From contig DDIU01000005.1 of assembly GCA_002338655.1 (NCBI GenBank), positions 1 through 53,179 on the forward strand: DNA of 53,179 nucleotides. Reading direction: 5' to 3'. Below the pieces are notes generated by a model. The model was given only the letters and a program-made list of their open reading frames with translations. It was not told the DNA's origin and searched no databases. How positions within the stretch are numbered: position 1 is the first letter of the stretch; every line of letters begins with the position of its first letter. The DNA comes from Flammeovirgaceae bacterium UBA1842 (GTDB taxonomy: Bacteria > Bacteroidota > Bacteroidia > Cytophagales > Cyclobacteriaceae). Positions 7,028 through 14,251 of the stretch are shown piece after piece. Made by a program: the position numbers and the translations under genes.

Positions 7028-7247
7028 TTCTTTTTCGTTTTTTTTCTTTTAATAAAATTCCAATCTTCATGCCCCGAACGCAAAAAAAGTCCGCTTTTTG
7101 GGGAATAAATCTTTATTAAAATTGATACCTTATGGGATAGGGTCAAAAAAAACGCCTTAAAACATGGAATATGTTTTTTTAGAATGGGGGTTAAAATGAT
7201 GGTAAATCATTAAAATGTTTACCATTTGTTTCACAATAAATAAAAAA
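7028..7247. other. Right-end noncoding DNA of the island
   Basis: No gene is seen between the small ORF and the tRNA terminator. The stretch is AT-rich with homopolymer runs and holds the 23-bp candidate arm site at 7213-7235 that matches 1291-1313. It is probably the recombination region of the right end. Confidence 0.5.
7213..7235 (+). repeat. Candidate integrase arm-type site, right
   Basis: This is the counterpart of 1291-1313, with 21 of 23 bases identical in direct orientation; the two differences are adjacent (CA against AC). It lies about 50 bp inside the attR core, a typical distance for an arm-type or excisionase site. Confidence 0.45.
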
Positions 7248-7273
7248 GGCACTTACAAATTAATGTAAGTGCC
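7248..7273 (-). terminator. tRNA-Thr terminator supplied by the island
   Basis: A 10-bp perfect stem GGCACTTACA/TGTAAGTGCC with a 6-nt loop is followed on the minus strand by six Ts. It lies 11 bases beyond the tRNA 3' end. Because it is inside the element relative to the att core, the restored tRNA-Thr appears to use an element-borne terminator. Confidence 0.8.
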
Positions 7274-7283
7274 TGATTATCAA

Positions 7284-7327
7284 GAGCCCCCAGTCGGATT
7301 CGAACCAACGACCTACTGATTACAAGT
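7284..7327 (-). repeat. attR: core within intact tRNA-Thr
   Basis: These 44 bases are identical to the attL copy at 1134-1177. The identity ends in the anticodon loop, a common crossover place for tyrosine recombinases in tRNA genes. Confidence 0.9.
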
Positions 7328-7358
7328 CAGTTGCTCTGGCCAGCTGAGCTATGGGGGC
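7285..7358 (-). tRNA. tRNA-Thr (anticodon UGU)
   Basis: This 74-nt tRNA is read on the minus strand. The acceptor stem is GCCCCCA/TGGGGGC with discriminator T. The anticodon stem is ACTGA/TCAGT around the loop CTTGTAA, giving anticodon TGT. The T arm contains GTTCGAATC. The CCA end is not encoded; CTT follows. The 3' half from the anticodon loop onward is the attR core shared with 1134-1177, so the element rebuilt a complete gene on integration. Confidence 0.97.
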
Positions 7359-7436
7359 CTAACTATTTTGCTTTCGTTTAAAGCGACTGCAAATTTAGAC
7401 GACCACTAATTAAAAGCAAACATCTTCATAAAAATA

Positions 7437-9356
7437 TTAAGACATTTGCCTAACTATTTTCAGCTGGTGTTTCAGTCCTTTCAATTCCACTGTAGCTGCC
7501 TTGATTTTGTCGTTAAATTCCTTCTTCAGCTTATCAGCGGTTTTGGATTCAGCAAAAAATTCAAGGTTGTTTTTCCAAAGGGCAATGTCATTTTCAAGAT
7601 GACTGATCTGCTTACGCATATTCTGCTCCTTTCTGAAAATCTTCTCACCTGAATTTGGCCCTTGGGCTATTCGGTTGATCTGATTTTCCAAACGGATTTG
7701 CTGACGCTCCTCATTAGTTACATCAATACTGTTGATGTATTTGTCAACGGCTTCAGAGTACTTGCTTTTAATGCTCGACATACTACTTTTGGGTACAAAA
7801 CCGGCAGCGGCATATTTAGCCTGTAGCTCCCTAAATTTGTCCAAATCGGCTACCTTATCAACCGCCATTTTTACGATTTCTTCACAGATTGCTTCCTTCA
7901 CTTTCAGGTTATCCCCAAAACTTTTCTCAGCCTCTCCCAAGCTCGCTCTCTTCTGGTTGAAAAAATAATCACAAGCACCTTTAAATTCCCTATAAATCGA
8001 TTCCCTCTGTTTTTCAGGTACCGGACCTATTTCCCGCCAAGTCGATTGCAAATTCTTATACTCATTGGCTGTCTTTTGCCAATCTGTACTCTCTTTCAAT
8101 TCGATGGCCTTCTGCACCAATTCTTTCTTTTTCTCAAGGTTGCCTTCACGCTGGGCATCCAACCTCTTAAAAAAGCTGCCTTTGTTACTATAAAATGTCT
8201 TGAATCCAGACCAGAACGCACGGTTTATTTCTTTAGACTTGGTACGGGGTACACCACCGGTAGCTTCCCATTGCTCCTGAATCTTCTGGAGTTCTTTGGT
8301 TTTACCATTCCACTCTTTGATCTTATCAGAATCAAATGCGGTAAATTCCGTTACCTTGGCTACCAACTCTTCCTTTATTTTAAGGTTGGCTTCTAATTCT
8401 ACTTTTAATTGATCAACATACTCCTTGCGCTGATCATAAACGGCATCTGAAGCGGTTTTAAAACGCTGCCAAAGCGCTTCACGCTCCTCATTTGGAACAG
8501 GGCCAAGATGCTTAAACTCGTGGTGGAGTTCATTAAGCTCTTTGATAGCTTCATTGATATTGGTCTTTTTTGAAAGCTCCTCGGCTTTTTCACAAAGCTC
8601 ATACTTCAATTCAAGGTTTTTCTTACGGTCAAGCTCCTTTAACTCAAAGTAGATGCTTCTGTTGTCATAAAAACGGTCTACAAGCGCATTGTAGTTGGCC
8701 CAAAGTGTTTTTACATAGGCACCGGGTATTGGGCCTACAGCACTCCACTCCTTCTGAATCTCCTTAAATGTATCGTAACTCGCGTTTGTTTCTTCTGAGT
8801 CTACATATTCACGCAACCGTTCGAGAATGTCCTGTTTCTTTTTAAGGTTTTCATCTTTTCGGCTCTCTTGCTCACGAATGTACTTGGTCTTGTTGTCCCT
8901 AATCAATTTGAAATTGGCCTCAAACCGATTGGTTAACTCATCATACTTAAAATCAAAGTCTTCTTCTATACCACCCTCCGCTTTGAACCTGGTGAGTGCT
9001 TCTTCCCTTTCTTTGTCTTTAATTTCGTCAAAATAAGGTTTTATTACCCTTGCCAGCTTCTCAGCTTTGATCACTTTGGAATCTTCTGCTAAAGTCCTAA
9101 TGAGCTCTACCAGTTGTTCCTTTGAGTAGCTACTGTAGTCTACCTCTTCTTCTTCTTCCTCTTGATCTTGCTGATCGTCTTTTTCTGCTAAATCCTCTTC
9201 AGAAGTTAACTCCTTTTTTTCGGTCACTGGGGGGCTATCTTCATCTGCATGAGCTTCTACTTCCGTTTGGCTAACATTTTCTACACCTTCTTGGGGTGTT
9301 ACAGATGGGTCGATTTCCTGCTCCAGTTCCTTTGATTCCTTCACCTTGTCCATCAT
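7437..9356 (-). CDS. DUF349 domain-containing protein
   Basis: This 639-residue protein has a very acidic Glu/Asp-rich N terminus (residues 1-75) followed by at least five tandem DUF349 repeats. Each repeat has a W or Y before a G-x-(V/I)-P turn and an aromatic-rich helix, for example EWSAVGPIP, EFKHLGPVP, QWEATGGVP, TWREIGPVP and KYAAAGFVP. A C-terminal coiled coil (about 560-639) ends the protein. DUF349 proteins are widespread in Bacteroidota; their biochemical role is not settled. No signal peptide is seen, so it is probably cytoplasmic. It is transcribed away from miaE and yqgE, 43 bp after yqgE on the same strand, and may be read as part of that unit. Confidence 0.92.
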   Translation of the reverse strand: MMDKVKESKELEQEIDPSVTPQEGVENVSQTEVEAHADEDSPPVTEKKELTSEEDLAEKDDQQDQEEEEEEVDYSSYSKEQLVELIRTLAEDSKVIKAEKLARVIKPYFDEIKDKEREEALTRFKAEGGIEEDFDFKYDELTNRFEANFKLIRDNKTKYIREQESRKDENLKKKQDILERLREYVDSEETNASYDTFKEIQKEWSAVGPIPGAYVKTLWANYNALVDRFYDNRSIYFELKELDRKKNLELKYELCEKAEELSKKTNINEAIKELNELHHEFKHLGPVPNEEREALWQRFKTASDAVYDQRKEYVDQLKVELEANLKIKEELVAKVTEFTAFDSDKIKEWNGKTKELQKIQEQWEATGGVPRTKSKEINRAFWSGFKTFYSNKGSFFKRLDAQREGNLEKKKELVQKAIELKESTDWQKTANEYKNLQSTWREIGPVPEKQRESIYREFKGACDYFFNQKRASLGEAEKSFGDNLKVKEAICEEIVKMAVDKVADLDKFRELQAKYAAAGFVPKSSMSSIKSKYSEAVDKYINSIDVTNEERQQIRLENQINRIAQGPNSGEKIFRKEQNMRKQISHLENDIALWKNNLEFFAESKTADKLKKEFNDKIKAATVELKGLKHQLKIVRQMS

Positions 9357-9399
9357 ATACCGTTTACATCGTCAATAACTGTAAAATTAGTAAAATCAT

Positions 9400-9975
9400 T
9401 CAATTAAGTCTTGGGTCGGTTGGATAATTTGAATATACATTATACCGCCCACCAAGCTCTTTTAATACTGTTTTCCATAATTTGTCTATATCTTGATTAA
9501 AAACAAGATCTGTAGTTACATTTGGTGTTACTATCCAAGAGTTGGCATCCAACTCCTCTTGCAACTGTCCAGCTCCCCAACCGGAATAGCCGATGAAAAA
9601 CTTAAAATCATTTGTTTTGATCTCTTTACTTTCTATTAATACCATCAATTGTTCGAAATTACCTCCCCAATAGAGTCCATTGCCCAGCGCAACACCACCC
9701 TCTATATAATCCGCCTTATGTACAAAATGCAGGGTATCCTGCTGCACCGGCCCCCCTACTAACACAGGTTGGTCAAAATCATTGATGTCTTCAATGATAT
9801 CATCGAGATTGACCGTGCTCATTTTATTAAGTACAAAACCAAATGAGCCCTCCTCATTATGTTCACATAGGAGTACCACCGTTCGTTCAAAATTTGGATC
9901 AGGCAAAAAAGGCTCTGAGATCAAGAGTCTTCCCTTTTCGGGTTTTAGGTCATTTTTGAACTTAAAAAAATCCAT
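9400..9975 (-). CDS. YqgE/AlgH family protein
   Basis: This 191-residue protein covers the whole UPF0301/YqgE fold, close to the 187 residues of E. coli YqgE. Typical pieces are G-R-L-L-I-S-E-P near the N terminus, F-x-R-T-V-V-L-L-C-E-H, the G-S-F-G-F-V-L-N-K turn, V-x-x-G-G-P-V, and the late F-x-G-Y-S-G-W-G-A-G-Q-L motif. The family is named for an alginate regulator in Pseudomonas, but its molecular function is unknown. The ATG overlaps the stop of the preceding miaE gene (TGATG), so the two are translationally coupled. Confidence 0.95.
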   Translation of the reverse strand: MDFFKFKNDLKPEKGRLLISEPFLPDPNFERTVVLLCEHNEEGSFGFVLNKMSTVNLDDIIEDINDFDQPVLVGGPVQQDTLHFVHKADYIEGGVALGNGLYWGGNFEQLMVLIESKEIKTNDFKFFIGYSGWGAGQLQEELDANSWIVTPNVTTDLVFNQDIDKLWKTVLKELGGRYNVYSNYPTDPRLN

Positions 9976-10559
9976 CAGTGCAGTGCTGGTTTTAAGGGTT
10001 GCTTTTTCAGTACTTCTGTTTCTATGTCATTTAATTCTTTTAATCTATCATATACCTTGCGCTCTTCAAAATATATTAAGGCCATTTTAACAAAAATATT
10101 ACCATGTTTGGCTTCTGATGCCCAAAGGTTATGATAAAAAGTTTTTAGTTCCCCGGGCTCCAATGCCTCATAAACCAGCTTGAATCGCTCAGCACCCCGA
10201 CATTCTATGATGGAAGCCAAAAGCAACCGGTCCATAAACCTTCCTTCCACATCACTACGGCAGTTGTCCACCAATTCCTTCACATATACATCTTGCCCTA
10301 TTTGGTGCGGCAATTGAATTCCACGCTGTGCCATTATTTCATACACTTGTTGAAAATGCTCCATCTCCTCTATGGCGGTATCTATCAGTTCAGGGATTAT
10401 TTCAGTCCGGTCCGGATATTTAGCCACAAAACTCATGGCCATGGCCGAAGCTTTACGCTCACAATTGGCATGATCCTGCAAGAAAGCATCAAAATCCCCC
10501 ATCACCGTTTCAAGCCAGGCGGCACTACTTTTACTGGCTAACTCTATGCTTAATTTCAT
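9975..10559 (-). CDS. miaE: tRNA-(ms2io6A)-hydroxylase MiaE
   Basis: This 194-residue ferritin-like diiron monooxygenase hydroxylates the isopentenyl group of ms2i6A37 in tRNAs reading U-starting codons. Iron ligands are visible as E-R-K in the CERKASAM helix, E-E-M-E-H-F (the E-x-x-H pair) and E-A-K-H-G in the last helix, with another acidic residue in SIIECRGAERF. The length and motif order fit MiaE. It needs MiaA and MiaB products as substrate, which are not in this window. It is the first gene of a minus-strand pair with yqgE and diverges from pdxH, with about 140 bp between them. Confidence 0.93.
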   Translation of the reverse strand: MKLSIELASKSSAAWLETVMGDFDAFLQDHANCERKASAMAMSFVAKYPDRTEIIPELIDTAIEEMEHFQQVYEIMAQRGIQLPHQIGQDVYVKELVDNCRSDVEGRFMDRLLLASIIECRGAERFKLVYEALEPGELKTFYHNLWASEAKHGNIFVKMALIYFEERKVYDRLKELNDIETEVLKKQPLKPALH

Positions 10560-10702
10560 ATTACAACGTATATCGAACTCAATCTTACTGATAAGTTAAG
10601 TAATAATAAAAAGTTTCAGGGGCTATTGTCATTATTGCCCAATTAATACCGTACAAATAAGTTGATTCCTTCTTATTTTTGATCGTCAATCAATTACCCA
10701 CT

Positions 10703-11347
10703 ATGAAAGAAGATTTAGCCTCCATCCGTCATGAATATTCTAAACAAAACCTGAATAAATCAAGCGTAAAAGCAAACCCCCTTGAGCAGTTCGAATTGTG
10801 GTTTGAAGAAGCCAATAAAAGTGCTGCCCTAGAAGTAAATGCAATGAATCTGGCCACCGTCAATGAACAGGGGCTACCCTCATCAAGGATAGTATTGCTT
10901 AAAGGCATGACAAAAACCGGTTTTGTGTTTTACACAAATTATCAGAGCAAGAAGGGAAAGGAAATGGAAAGCAATCCCGGTGTGGCACTTAATTTCTTCT
11001 GGCCTGAATTGGAGAGGCAAGTACGCATTCAGGGTACTGTGGAGAAAATAAGCAAAGAAGAATCAGAAGAATATTTTCAGAGCAGGCCAAAGAATAGTCA
11101 GATCGGTGCTTGGGCCTCCCCACAAAGTGCTGTTATTACTAACAGGGAGATTTTGGAAAGACGGGAAAAGGAACTTCAAGAAAGGTATAAAGATGACAAA
11201 GTGCTCCCCAAGCCGGAACAATGGGGCGGCTATGAGGTTAAGCCCTTTGCCATAGAATTTTGGCAAGGTCGCAACAGCCGTCTGCATGATCGAATACTTT
11301 ATACTGTCAAAGGTGATAAGTGGGAAATCAACAGGCTGGCACCTTGA
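10703..11347 (+). CDS. pdxH: Pyridoxamine 5'-phosphate oxidase
   Basis: This FMN enzyme oxidises pyridoxamine or pyridoxine phosphate to pyridoxal phosphate. The family signature E-F-W-Q-G-R-x-S-R-L-H-D-R is at the C-terminal end, and the FMN-binding stretch S-S-R-I-V-L-L-K-G and the later R-Q-V-R-I-Q-G-T are present. From the ATG at 10703 the protein has 214 residues, matching the family; a TTG at 10679 would add eight poorly conserved residues. The stop overlaps the next gene. PLP made here is used by several enzymes in this window (racemases, class IV aminotransferase), though that link is only general. Confidence 0.95.
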   Translation: MKEDLASIRHEYSKQNLNKSSVKANPLEQFELWFEEANKSAALEVNAMNLATVNEQGLPSSRIVLLKGMTKTGFVFYTNYQSKKGKEMESNPGVALNFFWPELERQVRIQGTVEKISKEESEEYFQSRPKNSQIGAWASPQSAVITNREILERREKELQERYKDDKVLPKPEQWGGYEVKPFAIEFWQGRNSRLHDRILYTVKGDKWEINRLAP

Positions 11348-12570
11348 GTCTATATTTAGATCGTTACGCACATCCCCAGCAACTGATCCCAACTGCCCCG
11401 CAGCTGGATTTAGGTATTGTTGTTACCATACCATGCTTTAATGAGGCCTATCTAATAAAGACACTTCAGAGCTTAAAAAATTGTGATTTGCCCTCATGCA
11501 GTGTCGAGGTAATCATCATCATCAATAATGCTGAGGATGCCATTAAAGACGTAAAGAAGCAAAACAGGCTCACCTATAAGGAAGCAGCGAAATGGGCCAA
11601 TGTACACTCAACTGATCAACTGCGATTTTATGTTTATTGGGAATCTGCCCTTCCAAAAAAGCATGCCGGAGTAGGTTTGGCACGAAAAATAGCCATGGAC
11701 GAGGCGGTCAGGCGATTTGAAATCATAGGTCATAGCGATGGCATTATAGTTTGCTTCGATGCTGACAGTATGTGTGAAACCAACTATTTGATAGAAATAG
11801 AGAAACTCTTTATTAATAACCCAAAATGCCCTGGCTGTTCTATTTACTTCGAGCACCCGATAGCCGGAGAAGAAGACAACTTGGTTTATGAAGCCATCAT
11901 TGATTATGAATTATTTCTAAGGTACTATGTTAATGCCCTAAAATTTGCCGGCTTTCCCCATGCATTTCAAACTATCGGGTCGAGTATGGCTGTACGGAGT
12001 GGTATATATCAAAAACAAGGGGGGATGAACAAGCGGAAGGCAGGAGAAGACTTTTACTTCCTACATAAAATCATTCCGTTGGGGCATTTCGCTGAACTGA
12101 AAACCACCAAAGTAATCCCCTCTCCCAGACAAAGTGATCGGGTACCTTTTGGAACGGGGAAGGCAGTGAATGATTGGTTGCAAACTAAAAAATTGGATAC
12201 CTATAATATTAATACCTTCCGTGACCTTAAAATATTCTATGAATTACTTTACTCAAGTAAAGCATATAAAAAGGACTCCATAATGGATGATAATACCCTT
12301 CCTGCGTCAATTAGGGATTTTTTACTGACCATTGACTTCAATGAAAACCTCAAACGCATTCAAAATAACTCAGGGTCTGACAGCACTTTTTATGATAATT
12401 TCCATCGTTGGTTTGATGGTTTCAAAGTATTGAAATATGTGCATTTTGCTAGGGACAATTATCATCCAAATGAACCGATAACTCATGCAGCTTCCCACCT
12501 ATTAAACGAAGCTAAAAGTGAAAATGCCAAAGATTTATTAATGAAATACAGAAGTCTCGACCTGTCTTAA
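11344..12570 (+). CDS. Glycosyltransferase family 2 protein
   Basis: This is a GT-A type glycosyltransferase of about 408 residues. The N-terminal strand V-V-T-I-P-C-F-N-E and the metal-binding D-A-D in V-C-F-D-A-D-S-M-C are diagnostic, and a later G-E-D-F-Y-F-L-H segment resembles the catalytic-base helix of the family. No membrane segments are seen, so it probably acts in the cytoplasm on a nucleotide sugar. The TTG at 11344 gives a 4-base TTGA overlap with the pdxH stop and is preferred to the GTG at 11320, which would overlap by 28 bases. The acceptor and sugar are unknown. Confidence 0.88.
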   Translation: MSLYLDRYAHPQQLIPTAPQLDLGIVVTIPCFNEAYLIKTLQSLKNCDLPSCSVEVIIIINNAEDAIKDVKKQNRLTYKEAAKWANVHSTDQLRFYVYWESALPKKHAGVGLARKIAMDEAVRRFEIIGHSDGIIVCFDADSMCETNYLIEIEKLFINNPKCPGCSIYFEHPIAGEEDNLVYEAIIDYELFLRYYVNALKFAGFPHAFQTIGSSMAVRSGIYQKQGGMNKRKAGEDFYFLHKIIPLGHFAELKTTKVIPSPRQSDRVPFGTGKAVNDWLQTKKLDTYNINTFRDLKIFYELLYSSKAYKKDSIMDDNTLPASIRDFLLTIDFNENLKRIQNNSGSDSTFYDNFHRWFDGFKVLKYVHFARDNYHPNEPITHAASHLLNEAKSENAKDLLMKYRSLDLS

Positions 12571-12644
12571 AAAGCAAAATTTATCGTGGGTGTAAGATAA
12601 GTCCATCACGTTAACCTGAATGGTTGAGCCCAAGTTATAATACT

Positions 12645-12676
12645 TTTGGCATTATCTAATTATCGAGGTATATTTA
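12645..12676 (+). promoter_or_regulatory. Bacteroidota-type promoter
   Basis: A -33 TTTG at 12645-12648 is followed by a 20-nt spacer and TATATTTA at 12669-12676, one mismatch from the TAnnTTTG -7 consensus of the primary sigma factor of Bacteroidota. It lies 40 bp before the lipoprotein start at 12717. Confidence 0.6.
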
Positions 12677-12716
12677 CAAAATAATTTAACTATTAATTAT
12701 TTAGATCATATTAAAC

Positions 12717-13481
12717 ATGAAATTAAACCTTACTTTATTTGTCTTTTGTGTCCTTTTTCTAGCAGTAACATCATGTAGTAAAGATGATGATCCGGTTGCT
12801 CAAAATGAGTTGAGTTCTGCGGAGTTGAGCTTTGAGGTAGGTGAAGATCCTGTGGTGATTCCTACTGGACTGGCTCAGTCTGATGACCCAATGGCACAAT
12901 CCGCTGTGGCCTACCTTACTCAAGCTAATGAAATGTCAGATTTTATTTCTAAAATGCAACCACCGGCTGGAGCCACCAAATCTTCTACTGCAATTAATTC
13001 CAAAGTAAATAGTGGTGGACGAACCGAGGGTGATGTCTTAGTGTATACCTGGACAGATGGAAATTATATTTATGCATACCAAATATCCGAAACTGATACA
13101 AAGTATGTATTTGAATTGTTTTGGAAATTTTCGGATACCTCTGACTTTGTGCGCTATATACTTGCTGAAGAAACAAAGATAAAATCAGGAAGCACCTTGG
13201 ACGGATTCCTTGAAGTATACAGTCTATTTGGTGAAAGTGAAGACTATCAATTACGTTATCAGTGGGATGAGGATACAGATGGCACCTTTCGTTTTGACCT
13301 GTTAATGCAAAACAATGCTTTTAAAATAAACATTGTATCCAATACGGATAACTCTGGATCAGTTAAATATTTCATTTCAGGATCAATTTTCTATGATATC
13401 TCTTGGAATACTGATGGAAGTGGTAGCTGGATAATATATGATGATGAAGGTAATATAAGTGATTCGGGCACTTGGTCATAG
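12717..13481 (+). CDS. Hypothetical lipoprotein
   Basis: This 254-residue protein has an SpII signal: a hydrophobic core followed by V-T-S-C (Cys20) and an acidic S-K-D-D-D stretch, the latter typical of surface-export signals in Bacteroidota lipoproteins. The mature part is mostly beta: repeated short Gly/Asn/Thr strands, a W-T-D-G-N-Y-I-Y-A-Y pattern and a C-terminal set of D-G-S-G-S-W turns. No enzyme motif is seen. It is a single-gene unit with its own promoter (12645-12676) and terminator (13511-13545). It resembles the 31497 protein in general style only. Confidence 0.85.
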   Translation: MKLNLTLFVFCVLFLAVTSCSKDDDPVAQNELSSAELSFEVGEDPVVIPTGLAQSDDPMAQSAVAYLTQANEMSDFISKMQPPAGATKSSTAINSKVNSGGRTEGDVLVYTWTDGNYIYAYQISETDTKYVFELFWKFSDTSDFVRYILAEETKIKSGSTLDGFLEVYSLFGESEDYQLRYQWDEDTDGTFRFDLLMQNNAFKINIVSNTDNSGSVKYFISGSIFYDISWNTDGSGSWIIYDDEGNISDSGTWS

Positions 13482-13510
13482 GCATTTAAACCTTTATATA
13501 CATTGCAAAA

Positions 13511-13545
13511 ATTAGGAGAAGCCATCAGCTTCTCCTAATTTTATT
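13511..13545 (+). terminator. Rho-independent terminator after lipoprotein gene
   Basis: ATTAGGAGAAGC at 13511-13522 pairs perfectly with GCTTCTCCTAAT at 13528-13539 around a 5-nt loop, and a T-rich tract follows. It ends only a few bases before the next start codon, so the hydrolase gene at 13548 must be expressed from a promoter overlapping it or by read-through. Confidence 0.85.
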
Positions 13546-13547
13546 TT

Positions 13548-14222
13548 ATGCCCCCTCAAGTTTATCATGACGTATTCATTTCAGAAAGCATTGGTAGTGT
13601 AGGTGCCATTGTTGATGAAGTAAAGAATGCTAAACAAGTACTCCTTTTAGCCCATGGTGCAGGCGCAGGTATGGAGCATGAATTTATGTCAGATTTGGCA
13701 GAAGGGCTATGCAAAGAGGGGTTCACAATAATCAGGTTTAATTTCCCTTACATGCAACATGGCAAGAGACGGCCAGATTTCCCTCCGGTAGTTTACAAAA
13801 CAATTGAAAACCTCATTGAATTTGCACAAAAACAATACCCTAAGTTAGATTTGATCCTTAGCGGTAAATCATTTGGAGGGAGGATGTCATCTCAATATGT
13901 AGCCAAATACCAACCTGATAATGTTAAAGGGATAATATTTTTCGGTTTTCCATTACATGCCATGGGCAAACCCTCAACGGAAAGATCTAAACATTTAGCT
14001 GATATTAATCTCCCAATGCTTTTCCTGCAAGGCAGTAACGATAAGTTGGCTGATCTTAGCTTATTAAGGCCTGTTTTATCACAAATTAATACCGCCAAAT
14101 TAAAGGTTCTTGATGCAGCAGACCACTCTTTTAAGGCACCAAAAAAGTCTGGCTTAAATAAAGAGGCTGTGTATCAATGGCTTGTATCTGAAACTAAATA
14201 TTGGATTGCCCAAAATATATAA
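13548..14222 (+). CDS. Alpha/beta hydrolase family protein
   Basis: This 224-residue alpha/beta hydrolase is of the small dienelactone-hydrolase-like (KANL3/Tex30-type) group. The nucleophile elbow is G-K-S108-F-G-G, the acid is probably Asp165 in G-S-N-D-K-L, and the base is His193 in A-A-D-H-S-F. The oxyanion region H-G-A-G-A-G-M follows strand 3. There is no signal peptide, so it is cytoplasmic. The substrate cannot be predicted. The start is the first ATG, just after the terminator stem. The next gene, the sensor kinase, begins 29 bp downstream if its ATG at 14252 is used. Confidence 0.9.
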   Translation: MPPQVYHDVFISESIGSVGAIVDEVKNAKQVLLLAHGAGAGMEHEFMSDLAEGLCKEGFTIIRFNFPYMQHGKRRPDFPPVVYKTIENLIEFAQKQYPKLDLILSGKSFGGRMSSQYVAKYQPDNVKGIIFFGFPLHAMGKPSTERSKHLADINLPMLFLQGSNDKLADLSLLRPVLSQINTAKLKVLDAADHSFKAPKKSGLNKEAVYQWLVSETKYWIAQNI

Positions 14223-14251
14223 TTAACTTTTTTACTTCATACCTTTGGCCA

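Larger units (their letters stand above)
1134..7327. mobile_element. tRNA-Thr integrated island, phage-satellite-like
   Basis: This integrated element of about 6.2 kb is bounded by 44-bp direct repeats derived from tRNA-Thr(UGU). Its contents in order are: tyrosine integrase, unknown protein, excisionase-like HTH protein, possible replication protein, iteron-like repeats with a terminator, VRR-NUC-type nuclease, unknown protein, a structured noncoding stretch, a protein shaped like a small terminase subunit, and a small reverse ORF. Matching 23-bp sequences lie just inside both ends (1291-1313 and 7213-7235) and may be integrase arm sites. There are no relaxase, type IV secretion, capsid, portal or large terminase genes. 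The boundaries are seen directly. The satellite interpretation rests on the small size and the terminase-like gene, and is inferred. Confidence 0.88.

Noticed and set aside
9782..10090. Plus-strand ORF across the yqgE/miaE genes
   Set aside because: It is a shadow of the two well-supported minus-strand genes and has an implausible composition with no motif.
14240..14247. TACCTTTG as -7 promoter box for the sensor kinase
   Set aside because: It fits TAnnTTTG but lies 4 bp from the chosen ATG and lacks a -33 TTTG at the right distance, so transcription would begin inside the gene.
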